A stretch of DNA of 49,794 nt, taken from NCBI GenBank assembly GCA_947176425.1, contig CAMWQV010000001.1, positions 1 through 49,794 on the forward strand, read 5' to 3'. The DNA is from an uncultured Clostridia bacterium (GTDB taxonomy: Bacteria; Bacillota; Clostridia; Oscillospirales; Oscillospiraceae). The position numbers and the translations under genes were made by a program. Of the stretch, positions 1 through 9,300 are shown in pieces. The notes beneath the pieces were generated by a model. The model saw only the letters and a program-made list of their open reading frames with translations. It had not been told where the DNA came from and did no database searches. Within the stretch, counting starts at the first letter, position 1. Every line of letters begins with the position of its first letter.

Positions 1-147
1 CTCCTGGAGGAAGGCCGCCTGGCTGATTTTAGGATTCTTAAAAATAAAGAACGTTGTTTCGGACTAGAAATAGATCGAAGCTTTTCTTTGTCTATTCTTC
101 CGCAAAATTCTCCGCTCATCTCTGACCAAAGAATTTCAACAAGGAAC

Positions 148-775
148 CTAATCTGTGTGCAAAATTTGTGATGCTTTTTTTATTCTATGCCGTATAACTT
201 CTTTGATTGCTTCAACAAGTAGGTCTGCTTTCATGTCGAGGTATTCAGTTTTGATTCGTACAATTTGCCACTCTTCCCCCAACATTGCAACAATTGCCTT
301 GTCACGATCTGAATCATATTCTTTTCTATGACGATGCCGGTCACCATCAATTTCAAGAATGACTTTCCATGCAGGAATGCAGAAATCACATTGATAATCG
401 CCAACCTTATATTGCGGTTTGCATTCGATTTCATTATCCACCAAAATAATAGCGGCAATCATTTCGTATGCACTATCGAATTTATCAGGATGTTCCTCGG
501 CAAATTCTCTAACGGCGTTAATAGCTTCCTTATAGTCATAGATACATAAATCCTGTCTTTCCAGGATACATACGGCCCGTTCAAACATCAGCTTCTTTTT
601 GAGGCGAACATATTCCGCATGATCCTTCCTGCGCTGTTCCATAACCTTCCTGAAGCAACTATCGCAGTAGCATCTCTGCACATCTTCTTTAAACGGCTCA
701 AAGAAAATTCCTGTTCTTTCCCCAATATTTCTGTGTGTGGTTGCTTGACCACCGCACACCCAACATTGATTCATT
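148..775 (-). CDS. DUF559/Vsr-like PD-(D/E)XK endonuclease-fold protein with N-terminal Cys motif
   Basis: ORF from MNQCWVCGG; CxxC...CxxC N-terminus and 'VILEIDGDRHRHRKEYDSDRDKAIVAMLGEEWQIVRIKTEYL', typical of DUF559-type nucleases. Confidence 0.7.
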
Positions 776-901
776 GTCCGTCCTCCAACGTAATTGTGCA
801 TACTCCGAGTGTTAGAAGCCCTCCGGCTCCATGGGCTTCGCCCATTTTACTTTACTACTCCGGACCATATTTTGTCAAGTTTCACGGCGTTTCACGCCGT
901 T

Positions 902-1300
902 TCAACTTTTGGGGTTCAGGTACCGATGACAGATCAGTTTGACGCTGTTGGCTGTGTTCCGACCACCGAGGGCCTTGGCCACTTGGGACCAGGCCATGCA
1001 GTGGACGAACCGTAGGCGGAAAACCATACGGGTCTGGTCATCCTTGATGGTGTCTATGTACCTCTCCAGTATTTCCTTTTCCTTTGCGCACTCCGATTCG
1101 AGGTGGGAAATCCGCTCCCTCAAATCCTCGATTTCAATGATCAGGCCGCTCACCTGATCCGAAACTCCCGGTGCATGGGGCATCCCGTCAATTTCCTGTG
1201 CCCCCAGCCCCGCCGTTGCGTATAGCGAGGAGAGCATCTGCTTGTTCCGCTCCAACCGCTCATGCAATTTGTAGTAGATTGAAAGTTCCCGCAGCGTCAT
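902..1300 (-). CDS. ArpU/RinA-like phage late transcription regulator (sigma-70 region 4-like)
   Basis: Coiled N-terminus followed by 'IDTIKDDQTRMVFRLRFVHCMAWSQVAKALGGRNTANSVKLICHRYL'. Confidence 0.65.
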   Translation of the reverse strand: MTLRELSIYYKLHERLERNKQMLSSLYATAGLGAQEIDGMPHAPGVSDQVSGLIIEIEDLRERISHLESECAKEKEILERYIDTIKDDQTRMVFRLRFVHCMAWSQVAKALGGRNTANSVKLICHRYLNPKS

Positions 1301-1332
1301 GCCATCAGCCCCTCCGTGTTGCGTAGTTCTTC

Positions 1333-1356
1333 AAAATCCCAGACGTTTGGGATTTT
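1333..1356. repeat. 24-bp near-palindrome, copy 1 (AAAATCCCAGACGTTTGGGATTTT)
   Basis: Read directly; near-identical to 12271-12294, 25662-25685 and 46152-46175. Confidence 0.9.
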
Positions 1357-1359
1357 GCT

Positions 1360-1578
1360 TTATGTCCGTGGTATTCGTTTTTCGTGCTCCCGGCCCAGGT
1401 AGTAGGCACACCAGGCCATAGCCGACCAAGCCAGGGAAATCAGGTCATCCACAAAGCGCGGCTGGACTTCCCCGTAAATCAGCTGCTCCAAGCCCATCCA
1501 AAGGAGGCTGATGACCACGAATGCTACGAGGAACATCTGCACGGCCTCTGAAAACTGTCTGGCCTTCCATCTGTTCAT
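1360..1578 (-). CDS. small membrane protein
   Basis: Hydrophobic 'FLVAFVVISLLWMGLEQLIYG'; tightly packed in the minus-strand operon. Confidence 0.5.
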   Translation of the reverse strand: MNRWKARQFSEAVQMFLVAFVVISLLWMGLEQLIYGEVQPRFVDDLISLAWSAMAWCAYYLGREHEKRIPRT

Positions 1579-1895
1579 TCCGTCACCCCCGTTTCGATGA
1601 ACCGCTGCACCTGGGCGGGGAAGGACACCACGGCAACCTTGCCGCCCGCCGCCCGAATCTCCTTGATGGTTTCCTCCTGGAGTTTGGAGAGCCGCCCAAC
1701 CTCCGGGCGCTTAACCTCAAAGCCGTAGAACTGGCCGTCCAGCACCATGCAGACATCCGGGATACCTCCCCGGCTGTACGGCCCCGCTGCCGCCTTCCAA
1801 ACAAAGGCGTGTGGGTACTGCTCCTTCAACCACTTGATGATCTTGCCCTGGTAGAAGCTCTCCTTGTGGGGCGGTGTATTGCTCTTGCCGCTCAT
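1575..1895 (-). CDS. VRR-NUC domain nuclease
   Basis: 'ESFYQGKIIKWLKEQYPHAFVWKAAAGPYSRGGIPDVCMVLDGQFYGFEVKRPEVGRLSKLQ' matches VRR-NUC pattern. Confidence 0.85.
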   Translation of the reverse strand: MSGKSNTPPHKESFYQGKIIKWLKEQYPHAFVWKAAAGPYSRGGIPDVCMVLDGQFYGFEVKRPEVGRLSKLQEETIKEIRAAGGKVAVVSFPAQVQRFIETGVTE

Positions 1896-1896
1896 G

Positions 1897-2664
1897 TTAC
1901 ACCTCCGGTTTCTGGCGGTAGGCCAGCCAAGCCTTGCCGTAGTCCTTGTTCCTGCGAAGGAAATAAACCCGGCTCTCGCTGGTTGTGGAATGCACCAGAA
2001 TGTAGTCCTCCATGCAAATTACCCAGCATGGATTCCAGTCGGGGGCTTTCTCCAACGGAACAACCCAAAGCGGCTCTCCATCCATTTCCCGAATCTGTTC
2101 TAAAGTCAGGGGCGGGTTGATAGGAGCTGGCATCTGCACCGCCTTGTCATCCCAATACTCCGAAGCGCCAACCTTTCTGGGCGTTGTCCCGAATATTTCA
2201 ATCCACTCCGGGAGGCTCTCGTTCACAGCGTCGAAGGTCAAGCCCCACCGACTACAGGCATCCAGAGCATCCTGAAGGAGCTGACCTTCCCGACAAGTCC
2301 AAAGGATCAGCCCGGCACCATGCCGCTGCCGCTCTTCTTGTGCTCTCGCAATAACAGCCAAATTGGGCGATCCAATTTCCGGGTATGCATCGGTGCAGAG
2401 ACAACCATCGAAGTCAATTGCTATGGCTTTTCGCAAGGCCCATAATTTTTCCACAGGAGCTGGTTCAAATAGTGGACATTCTCTCGTGGGGCCGTAGTCC
2501 TCCGCTGTGTCTGGCCCGGTCATATCAGGGTCGCAGTTGCCACACGCTCCCTTATGGCATTCGAAGGGCATTTTCTTGTCAGTCCTCCAGTTGGCACAGA
2601 CGGGACACAAACAGCCATTTCCGCCCGGTCCACACGGCTTATCCCCTGTGTTGAGTGCGCTCAT
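1897..2664 (-). CDS. Cys-rich N-terminus + HAD-like phosphatase core + phage C-terminal domain
   Basis: Multiple CxxC motifs, 'AIAIDFDGCLCTDAYPEIG', 'LILWTCREG', 'YWDDKAV', then 'LTLEQIREMDGEPLWVV'. Confidence 0.6.
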   Translation of the reverse strand: MSALNTGDKPCGPGGNGCLCPVCANWRTDKKMPFECHKGACGNCDPDMTGPDTAEDYGPTRECPLFEPAPVEKLWALRKAIAIDFDGCLCTDAYPEIGSPNLAVIARAQEERQRHGAGLILWTCREGQLLQDALDACSRWGLTFDAVNESLPEWIEIFGTTPRKVGASEYWDDKAVQMPAPINPPLTLEQIREMDGEPLWVVPLEKAPDWNPCWVICMEDYILVHSTTSESRVYFLRRNKDYGKAWLAYRQKPEV

Positions 2665-2666
2665 AC

Positions 2667-3413
2667 TTACGCCCCCTCACTCAGTGGCGGGGCCTCCTCG
2701 AAGGCCGGCGTCTCGGTGGTGGGATTGTCCGCCAACTCGCCAGCAGAGGCCGGGGCAGGAGCGTCGACGAACATCTCCACATTCTCCTTCTCGCCCTCCA
2801 TAAACCGGCTGGCCATCATGTCCGCTGTCTGAAGGGCGAGGACTGCGGGGTACATCTCGATGCTCTTGCCCACAGCGTTGTCGTTCTCGTAGTTTCCGTT
2901 CATCCCCATGTGGTGCCAGATGGCATACATCTCCTGGCTGGTGAGGGTGGTGTACTGCTTGACGATCATGGCGCTCTTGGGACCGTGGCCCAGCGGCATC
3001 ATGTCGTTCACCGTGTAGAAGGGCACCTTCTCCCACTTGCCGGTGGCCTCGTTCTTCTGGTTCCGGGTGCTGGTGCCGTAGAAATGGGTCTTGCAGATGT
3101 CGTGGAGCAGCGCCATCATGATTACGCTGTCGTCCGAGATGGTGTCCACCACCTTCCCGGCGGCTATGTACTCCCAATACCCACCGCCCTCTTCAGCATC
3201 GACATCCTGCCAGGAGAGCAGCCCCCGCAGGGCGTCCAGGACGTTGAGGCTGTGCTGGAGGAGGCCGCCAGGAGCGGCGAGGTGATACTTGGTGCTGGCG
3301 GGGGCCTTGTAGAAGTCGCTCTTCCGAATGTACTCCAGCAGCTTGTCCATGCCGGGGCGCTGAACTTTGGCCAGTTCCGCCTCAAAGCGGGCGATGTTGT
3401 TTTTGATGTCCAT
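2667..3413 (-). CDS. HD-domain hydrolase-like phage protein
   Basis: 'GLLQHSLNVLDAL...DDSVIMMALLHDICKTHFYG' HD-type metal-binding motifs. Confidence 0.7.
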   Translation of the reverse strand: MDIKNNIARFEAELAKVQRPGMDKLLEYIRKSDFYKAPASTKYHLAAPGGLLQHSLNVLDALRGLLSWQDVDAEEGGGYWEYIAAGKVVDTISDDSVIMMALLHDICKTHFYGTSTRNQKNEATGKWEKVPFYTVNDMMPLGHGPKSAMIVKQYTTLTSQEMYAIWHHMGMNGNYENDNAVGKSIEMYPAVLALQTADMMASRFMEGEKENVEMFVDAPAPASAGELADNPTTETPAFEEAPPLSEGA

Positions 3414-3415
3414 GT

Positions 3416-3793
3416 TTATTTGTCCTCCTCCAAAATTTCCTTGACCGCCCGGAGCTGGGCAAGGGTGTAGTTTTTGATTTTCATCCAGTTTGTGGCCTCC
3501 TGCACCCAGTTCCGTAGGTCATTCAGTTCTTTGTACTCGTCCACTGCATTGGTCGTCAGAAACAGGAGCCGCTTTGATCCATAGTCCTTGTCTTCGACCA
3601 AGTAGGTAGTGCTGTTGATCGGTTCATAGAATCGGGTCTCCACGCGACCTTCTCTGATGGTGACATACCTCCGTCCAACCTTGAAGACCTCCGTCTCTGT
3701 TACGAGGCCCAGGCTGGTCAGATTCCCACCTCCGAGTATGTAAGCGGTCTGGCCGACCTTGAAATCTTTAATTGTCACGGGCAAACGCTCCAT
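3416..3793 (-). CDS. hypothetical phage protein
   Basis: Complete ORF in compact operon; 4-bp-scale spacing to neighbours. Confidence 0.5.
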   Translation of the reverse strand: MERLPVTIKDFKVGQTAYILGGGNLTSLGLVTETEVFKVGRRYVTIREGRVETRFYEPINSTTYLVEDKDYGSKRLLFLTTNAVDEYKELNDLRNWVQEATNWMKIKNYTLAQLRAVKEILEEDK

Positions 3794-4127
3794 TCAGAAT
3801 TTTCTCACCCTTTGCCTTGAGCCCAGGGAATATCTCCTCCTGCTCCTTTTTGATCTTCTCGTACTCCTTCATGTACTTTTTGAAGGTTCGCTCCTGGAAC
3901 CTCTTGGCGCGGGCCGCTTTGATTTTCGCCTGCACCGCTTTCCGCTGCCGAACCAGCTCCCGCATCCTGGAGTCTGTGACGAAAAACAGGTACTTCGCTC
4001 CACAGGAGGGGCAAGTGAAATACTGCACCTCCAGATCGCCCTCTTTGATTGAGGCAATGCGGGAATCGTCTATGACGAACTGCGCCCCGCACTCGTTGCA
4101 ATCAACGGGCTTGTCGAATAGGCTCAT
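3768..4127 (-). CDS. zinc-ribbon phage protein
   Basis: Start refined to MSLFDKPVDC; CxxC...CxxC ('CNECG...CPSCG'). Confidence 0.55.
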   Translation of the reverse strand: MSLFDKPVDCNECGAQFVIDDSRIASIKEGDLEVQYFTCPSCGAKYLFFVTDSRMRELVRQRKAVQAKIKAARAKRFQERTFKKYMKEYEKIKKEQEEIFPGLKAKGEKILNGAFARDN

Positions 4128-4678
4128 GGCGTTTCCTCCTTCAGCTGTGGCGGGTACCGATAATCCATGCCAGTGTAGTCCTGGTTGATCCAGCACCCGC
4201 TTTCGGGGTGGCCCTCCGTCTTGGGCCACCAGAATTTCTTGAAAATCCGGTTGTAGATCCACCCGCTTTCCAGGCGCTTGCAGTGCCGTGCCCAGTAGCG
4301 GTTGAAAACCTGGAGGCGGCGCTCGTAGCCTTTGTTGAGCAGGTCGTGGTATTCCTCCATGTTCAGCCGGTCGATCAGGGCGGCCTGGAACTGTTCAATC
4401 AGGCCGCCGGGTTTCTTCTCCTCCTCGTCAATGATGGCGAGGCATTTGGCCAGCCACTCGTTTCCGGCTGTGTCCTCCGGGTAGGTGGGAAACTCGCCTT
4501 GGGCCTCGATGCACATCCGGTAGAACCTGACCGCCCCGTCCATGACCTCCGCCACCAGCGTGTTGTAGGATCGCTCGTAAGTGGTCTGAAGTTTCTGAAG
4601 CGGAACCTTCTCCCGGTTGCGCCGGAGCTTTTCAAAATCGGCGTGGAACCTCTCAAGCCGCTGGCTGTCACTCTCCAT
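4124..4678 (-). CDS. hypothetical phage protein
   Basis: Start refined to MESDSQRLERF; operon context. Confidence 0.5.
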   Translation of the reverse strand: MESDSQRLERFHADFEKLRRNREKVPLQKLQTTYERSYNTLVAEVMDGAVRFYRMCIEAQGEFPTYPEDTAGNEWLAKCLAIIDEEEKKPGGLIEQFQAALIDRLNMEEYHDLLNKGYERRLQVFNRYWARHCKRLESGWIYNRIFKKFWWPKTEGHPESGCWINQDYTGMDYRYPPQLKEETP

Positions 4679-4803
4679 TTTGGTGCCTCCTTCCGATGCC
4701 CCCTGTGCGGCCACAGGGGGCGCGTTGTGGGCCGTTTCTTTTGGGTGATATCCCTTACCCTCCCGCCGCCGTAAACGCGGCCCTGTGCGACGGGAAAGCG
4801 GCC

Positions 4804-5095
4804 CCTTTCACCTAATTCCGCAAGGCAGGTGAAAGGCCGTAACCTTTTGCGGCTCTAAGCCTCCCGCCGATTCCTTTCACCTTTCACCTAATTGTTTGAA
4901 CTCATACCGTTTTTTTAGAGTCATGTCCGTAAGTCACAAAATCGTGATTTGCAATCGTTTTGCAATAATACCGTGTAATTGGTGAAATTAGGTGTAATAG
5001 GTGAAAGGTAAAGCCGCTACCCTTTGCCGCTCTAAGGCTTGACTGCCTTTCACCTAACCTTTCACCTGGCCTTTCACCTAAACTTAGGCGAAAGG
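4804..5095. other. putative iteron-type replication origin
   Basis: CCTTTCACCT at 4804, 4873, 4880, 5046, 5058, 5070; inverse AGGTGAAAGG at 4827 and 4999; related TTAGGCGAAAGG at 5084; an AT-rich stretch (about 4890-4990) lies between the two clusters. Confidence 0.65.
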
Positions 5096-5097
5096 TT

Positions 5098-7782
5098 TTA
5101 TGCTCTGAATGGCAGTTCCTCACCCTCACCATCAATGGGGTGGAATTGCTGTTGCTCCCACGCAGGCTGTGCGGCCCTGGCATCTGCCAGTTCCTCTGCG
5201 TCGTCTATGGGGTCTTCAGCCTTGGACAATTTCCCGATGTAGAACTCCACAAAGCGGCTACTCCGTGTACCGAACCACTTCATGACGGTGTAGGTTTTTC
5301 GGCCACCGCGCTCAGTGTAGGACGAAATTAAGTCTTTTTCGGCCATGTACTTCATGGTCTTCCGAGGGGAGTATCCCGCCTTCGTCAGCGCCTGGTTCAG
5401 CATGGAGGGGAAAATGTATGCGGTGTTGCCGGTTTCGCTGGTAAAGCCCAGACAGGTGCCCACGGTGTTGGGGCCGAAGTATGCCTTGTTCGACAGAACC
5501 CAGTCCACAATGAACTGCACCGCATTTTCGTTGACGTCGGTGGCGTTGCTCTCCACTTGGTTGACCAGGATGTCCGAGGCCATACGCTTGGCTGCGGCCC
5601 AGGAGTCCTCCCACTTCCCGCCGAAGAACCAGGTGTCGATGAGGGCGTCGGCCAGGGCCACAGCGGAGATGCCGGCGATGTGGGAGCCGTTCTTGCCCTC
5701 GCTGATGCCCCGGACATAGCCCTGCATTTCCTCATAAAACTCCACGATCCGGCGCTCATCCATCTGAAGGATTTTTTCGATAAAGGCTGGGCCAGCCCAG
5801 CCGCAGTCTGTGGCCGATTGCTGGTGCATGAGGGCGGCGTCCGCCTCATTGTCAAAGGGGCCGCCGTAGATTTCCAACACGCGGGTACTGACGCCTGTCT
5901 GCGTAGTTTCTGTGCTGAGAGGCTCCTCGCCAGTGGCCAGGGCCACGGTGCGCCATTGGTGAATGGTCTGGAGGCCCCCGCCCTTATTGCCGCGTATCTT
6001 CCCGGTGCCGCTGGCGATCATGTACACGATTTTCTCCAGCGCACCCTGATTGTTTCCGGCCAGCTGGCGCTCGTCGATGCCGAGGGGGAGGTCGCAGTAA
6101 AATGCCGCCGTCCGTTCCAAGCCCACCTGAGTGGCGTTAAAGCTGACCATGAGCCGCTCCGGGTCGCCCCAGGCGGAGAGGGCCGCCTTGAGGGCTGCGG
6201 TCTTGCCGCCCTTGGAGCCGCCCCAGTTATACACGAAGAATATCCGTTGCTTCACGATGCGGAGCAGCGGCGCCGCGAACCCTGCCGCCAGGATAAAGCG
6301 AAACTTCATCCGCGCCCGGTGGGGGGCCATGTGCTCCACCCACCGTTCCATGGTTCCGTTCTTACAGTAGGCCGCTGCCATGCCCCGCTGGGATGGGTCG
6401 ATGTCCAAGGTCAGGCCGTCATCGTGACCGGGCAGGAACCGCTTTCCCGGCTGCCAGCCGAAGGTGGATGTGGCGTCGTTCTTGGGGATCAGGTCGATGT
6501 TCTCGGCCTCCAGTGCCCCCAGGAAACTAACCACCCGCTTGGCATTTTCCGAAGTAACGGTGCAGCCCAGGTCGGCCAGAGTGGTGATTGACCGGCTGGA
6601 GAAGATGGTGGAGCGGGGGTAGATAGCGGTCTGCCACTGGCCGTCCCGCTTGAATGCCACTTCGATTTTCTCATCGCCCGTTTCCAGGCTCTTGAGGCGC
6701 TGTGTCAGGATGATGGGCGTCCGGCAGACGCCCACAGGGGTGTATGTCTTTTGGTCTATGGCGCTGATGCCCTTTTCTGAATAAATCCAGCCCTCCGGCT
6801 GCCGCAGGTTGATGGGCGCCCCTTCTATGGCCTCCGGGGTAAGCTGCGCATCCAGGTCTATCCGCTCCGCTTTCTTGAGGGCCTCCCTGATCAGCTGGGC
6901 GGCCTCCTCCTTGCCGTGCTTTATGTAGAGGTCGCTGGGATCTTTCGTGCCCAGGCGGTCACATGACCAAATGTAGACCTCCCCGGTGAACCCGCCTTCC
7001 TTCAGCCCCCGGAACATTTTAGTAGTGAAGGTTTCCCCGCCGCCGTCCGGCTCCTTGTGGATGTAGAGTTTCAACCCCTGGACGGTCGCCGCCTGGTAAG
7101 ACTTGAACATGGAGGCCCCGGCCACACCGATGGCGGGAAGGCCCATATACCACAGGCTTTGGGTATCGCTCTCACCCTCCACCAAAATGGCCCAGCCCAC
7201 CTTGCGGATCTCCGGGAGCCGCCACTCACCGTAAAGGCATATCTTCCCGGCGCTGCCCCGCTGCCAGCGGAACTCCTTCTTGCCGTACCGCTTTCGTGTG
7301 GCCGCCTGCTGGCCGTCCTCGGTAAAATAGGGCATCTGGAGACAGGTCAACCCGCCCCGCTCCTTTTTCGTGGTCACCCGGCAGGTTCCGGTGAGAAAGT
7401 CCACCGGGAGGTGCTTGTCAAAGCTGTACTGCTCCACACTGTAGGGCGCAAGGCCAGAGGCGGCGTCACCCTTCTGCTTTGCCGCGGGCCTCGACTGCTC
7501 CTGGGCCACCCCATACTTCGCCAGAATTTCCTTGTACGCCTGCTTGGTGTCGATGTTGTGGTACTTCGCCCAAAAGGTGATGAAGTTGCCGCCCTCATCC
7601 TCCGAAAAGCAGTGCCATTTCCCCGTTTTCAAATCCACCGAAAAGCTGTTCTGCTTGTCCCGGTGGAAGGGGCACAGGCCCACCAGGTTGTCCCCGGCTA
7701 TTTGGAATCTTTCAATGACGGCGGTGTACTCCGCCCGGTAGTCCACTACCCGGTCGAGGTCTACGTTATCTCTTGCCGCCAT
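5098..7782 (-). CDS. CHC2-type primase / DUF927 helicase
   Basis: N-term 'LCPFHRDKQNSFSVDLKTGKWHCFSEDEGGNFITF'; 'GWQPGKRFLPG...VYNWGGSKGGKTAALKAALSAWG...GNKGGGLQTIHQWRTVALATGEEPL' typical DUF927. Confidence 0.85.
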   Translation of the reverse strand: MAARDNVDLDRVVDYRAEYTAVIERFQIAGDNLVGLCPFHRDKQNSFSVDLKTGKWHCFSEDEGGNFITFWAKYHNIDTKQAYKEILAKYGVAQEQSRPAAKQKGDAASGLAPYSVEQYSFDKHLPVDFLTGTCRVTTKKERGGLTCLQMPYFTEDGQQAATRKRYGKKEFRWQRGSAGKICLYGEWRLPEIRKVGWAILVEGESDTQSLWYMGLPAIGVAGASMFKSYQAATVQGLKLYIHKEPDGGGETFTTKMFRGLKEGGFTGEVYIWSCDRLGTKDPSDLYIKHGKEEAAQLIREALKKAERIDLDAQLTPEAIEGAPINLRQPEGWIYSEKGISAIDQKTYTPVGVCRTPIILTQRLKSLETGDEKIEVAFKRDGQWQTAIYPRSTIFSSRSITTLADLGCTVTSENAKRVVSFLGALEAENIDLIPKNDATSTFGWQPGKRFLPGHDDGLTLDIDPSQRGMAAAYCKNGTMERWVEHMAPHRARMKFRFILAAGFAAPLLRIVKQRIFFVYNWGGSKGGKTAALKAALSAWGDPERLMVSFNATQVGLERTAAFYCDLPLGIDERQLAGNNQGALEKIVYMIASGTGKIRGNKGGGLQTIHQWRTVALATGEEPLSTETTQTGVSTRVLEIYGGPFDNEADAALMHQQSATDCGWAGPAFIEKILQMDERRIVEFYEEMQGYVRGISEGKNGSHIAGISAVALADALIDTWFFGGKWEDSWAAAKRMASDILVNQVESNATDVNENAVQFIVDWVLSNKAYFGPNTVGTCLGFTSETGNTAYIFPSMLNQALTKAGYSPRKTMKYMAEKDLISSYTERGGRKTYTVMKWFGTRSSRFVEFYIGKLSKAEDPIDDAEELADARAAQPAWEQQQFHPIDGEGEELPFRA

Positions 7783-7882
7783 GTATCATCACCGCCTGTC
7801 CATTGTAAAATCTTCATCCTGATGCTCCCATTGGTGCATTGTGGGCTGGCACCGCCCGGAGGCGGCACCAGCCCTATGTGGT

Positions 7883-8770
7883 TTAGGCGAAGGGCAGGGG
7901 CGCATCCCCATCGTCGTGGGGCGGAGCCTCCTCGAAGGGATTGTCCCCTCCCATCATGGCAGCGTACTCCGCATCGTCCGGGGTGACATCCACGGGTCTG
8001 CCCTGGGTGGGGGCCGCCGTGTGGGTGTACTCGTCCAGGCTGATGGTCATTTCCTTGTACTTGTCCTTGAACTGCCGGCGCATCTCCTTCGCGGCGGCGG
8101 CGATCTCCGGAGGCAGGATGCCCTTCTTCTCGATGACCACCGTGCTGTAATCAATGCCGTTGGCGTTCGTAGCCTTGGCCAGCTTGAAGGTCAGGAGCAG
8201 GCCGGTGTAGGGCGTGCCCTTCGCCAGGATGCGGTTGAGGGTCTTGTTGACCTCCTTGATAGACGTGGGCGGAACCGTCAGGAGGTAGAAGTTGGGGTCG
8301 CCGTTGCGCATCATGTAGATGCGGCGCATATTCTTGCAGGCTTTCCCCTTGCCGCCCTTAGTGTCGGAGCCGTAGGCGTTGTAGGGGCAGTGTTCGCAGT
8401 CCTCCAGGGCGCCGGTCTGCGTGTTCAGGCCGTTCTTGCCGTCCATGCTGGAGCAGACCGGAATCTTGTCCTCCGGGTTGTTGCTGGTGCCGAAGGCGTT
8501 CGGCCAGTAGCCGTTGAGCCGGTGGGTGAAGATCACCACTCCATCGATCTCCTTGAGGTACTCCTCATCGCCCTCATCGTCCCCCTGGACCTCATAGGCC
8601 AGCTTGCCGCCAGCGGGGATCTTGATCATGCAGCAGGAGATGCCGCTCTCGTCCTCCAAATCCTCCATCTGGTCTTTCAGTTCCGCCAGTTCCTCCTCGG
8701 AAAGGCCCTCGAAGGGGGTCGCAATTCTGAAGTCGCCCATCAGGGCCAGTTCGTTTTTCTTGTTCGCCAT
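7883..8770 (-). CDS. putative ssDNA-binding/replication protein with acidic SSB-like tail
   Basis: Next to primase; C-terminus 'EEAPPHDDGDAPLPFA'; internal 'CEHCPYNAYGSDTKGGKGKACKNMRRIYMM'. Confidence 0.5.
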   Translation of the reverse strand: MANKKNELALMGDFRIATPFEGLSEEELAELKDQMEDLEDESGISCCMIKIPAGGKLAYEVQGDDEGDEEYLKEIDGVVIFTHRLNGYWPNAFGTSNNPEDKIPVCSSMDGKNGLNTQTGALEDCEHCPYNAYGSDTKGGKGKACKNMRRIYMMRNGDPNFYLLTVPPTSIKEVNKTLNRILAKGTPYTGLLLTFKLAKATNANGIDYSTVVIEKKGILPPEIAAAAKEMRRQFKDKYKEMTISLDEYTHTAAPTQGRPVDVTPDDAEYAAMMGGDNPFEEAPPHDDGDAPLPFA

Positions 8771-8790
8771 TGTCTTTTACCTCCGTTTTT

Positions 8791-9300
8791 TTATTGGTCT
8801 TCGGCGGGGGCATCCCCGCCAGCTTCTCCGGCATCCGCCGGCACGGCTTCCTCAAACTCACCGTCCGACGTCAATTCATCCATGGGAGTGCGCTCCGGCT
8901 CCGTTCTCTCCGCTGTGTACAGGTCGCGCAAGGTGCGCTGCATCCTGGCCGCAGCGTGGATGATGATGGTGGCGGCCTCCAGGGTGCTGTTGCAGATGGA
9001 ACTCGTGGCGTCAAGGGCGGGAAGGTTCGGGTCGGAAAGGGTACCGAGCAGGGACGCGGTGTCATCCTTGATGGATTTGACGGCGCCGGAGATCTTCGCC
9101 AGCTGCTCGGCTGCGATGCCGTAGGCTTCGTGGCGGTTGCGGACGAAGGGCGGGGCCACCATGCTCTCAAGGGCCACCTGCCGGTAGTGCTCCTGGATCA
9201 GCTGGCCAGCGTCGCTGACGGCTTTCGCAGAAAGCTCCTCGATGGCGATCTGCAGCTTGGGCCGGGTGTCCAGCTCCATCTGCTCGTAGGGTTCGCTCAC
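8791..9300 (-). CDS. hypothetical phage protein
   Basis: Complete ORF in operon. Confidence 0.5.
   Translation of the reverse strand: MSEPYEQMELDTRPKLQIAIEELSAKAVSDAGQLIQEHYRQVALESMVAPPFVRNRHEAYGIAAEQLAKISGAVKSIKDDTASLLGTLSDPNLPALDATSSICNSTLEAATIIIHAAARMQRTLRDLYTAERTEPERTPMDELTSDGEFEEAVPADAGEAGGDAPAEDQ

Noticed and set aside
2655-3470. Long plus-strand ORF (271 aa)
   Set aside because: Fully antisense to the HD-domain gene; GC-rich shadow ORF with low-complexity, non-protein-like composition.
5557-6591. Plus-strand ORF of 344 aa
   Set aside because: Antisense to the DUF927 primase; no recognisable domain, typical GC-driven shadow frame.
7849-7875. Strong GGGCTGGCACCGCC...GGCGGCACCAGCCC hairpin as a terminator
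   Set aside because: No T-tract on either strand; could be mRNA structure between operon genes but not supportable as an intrinsic terminator.
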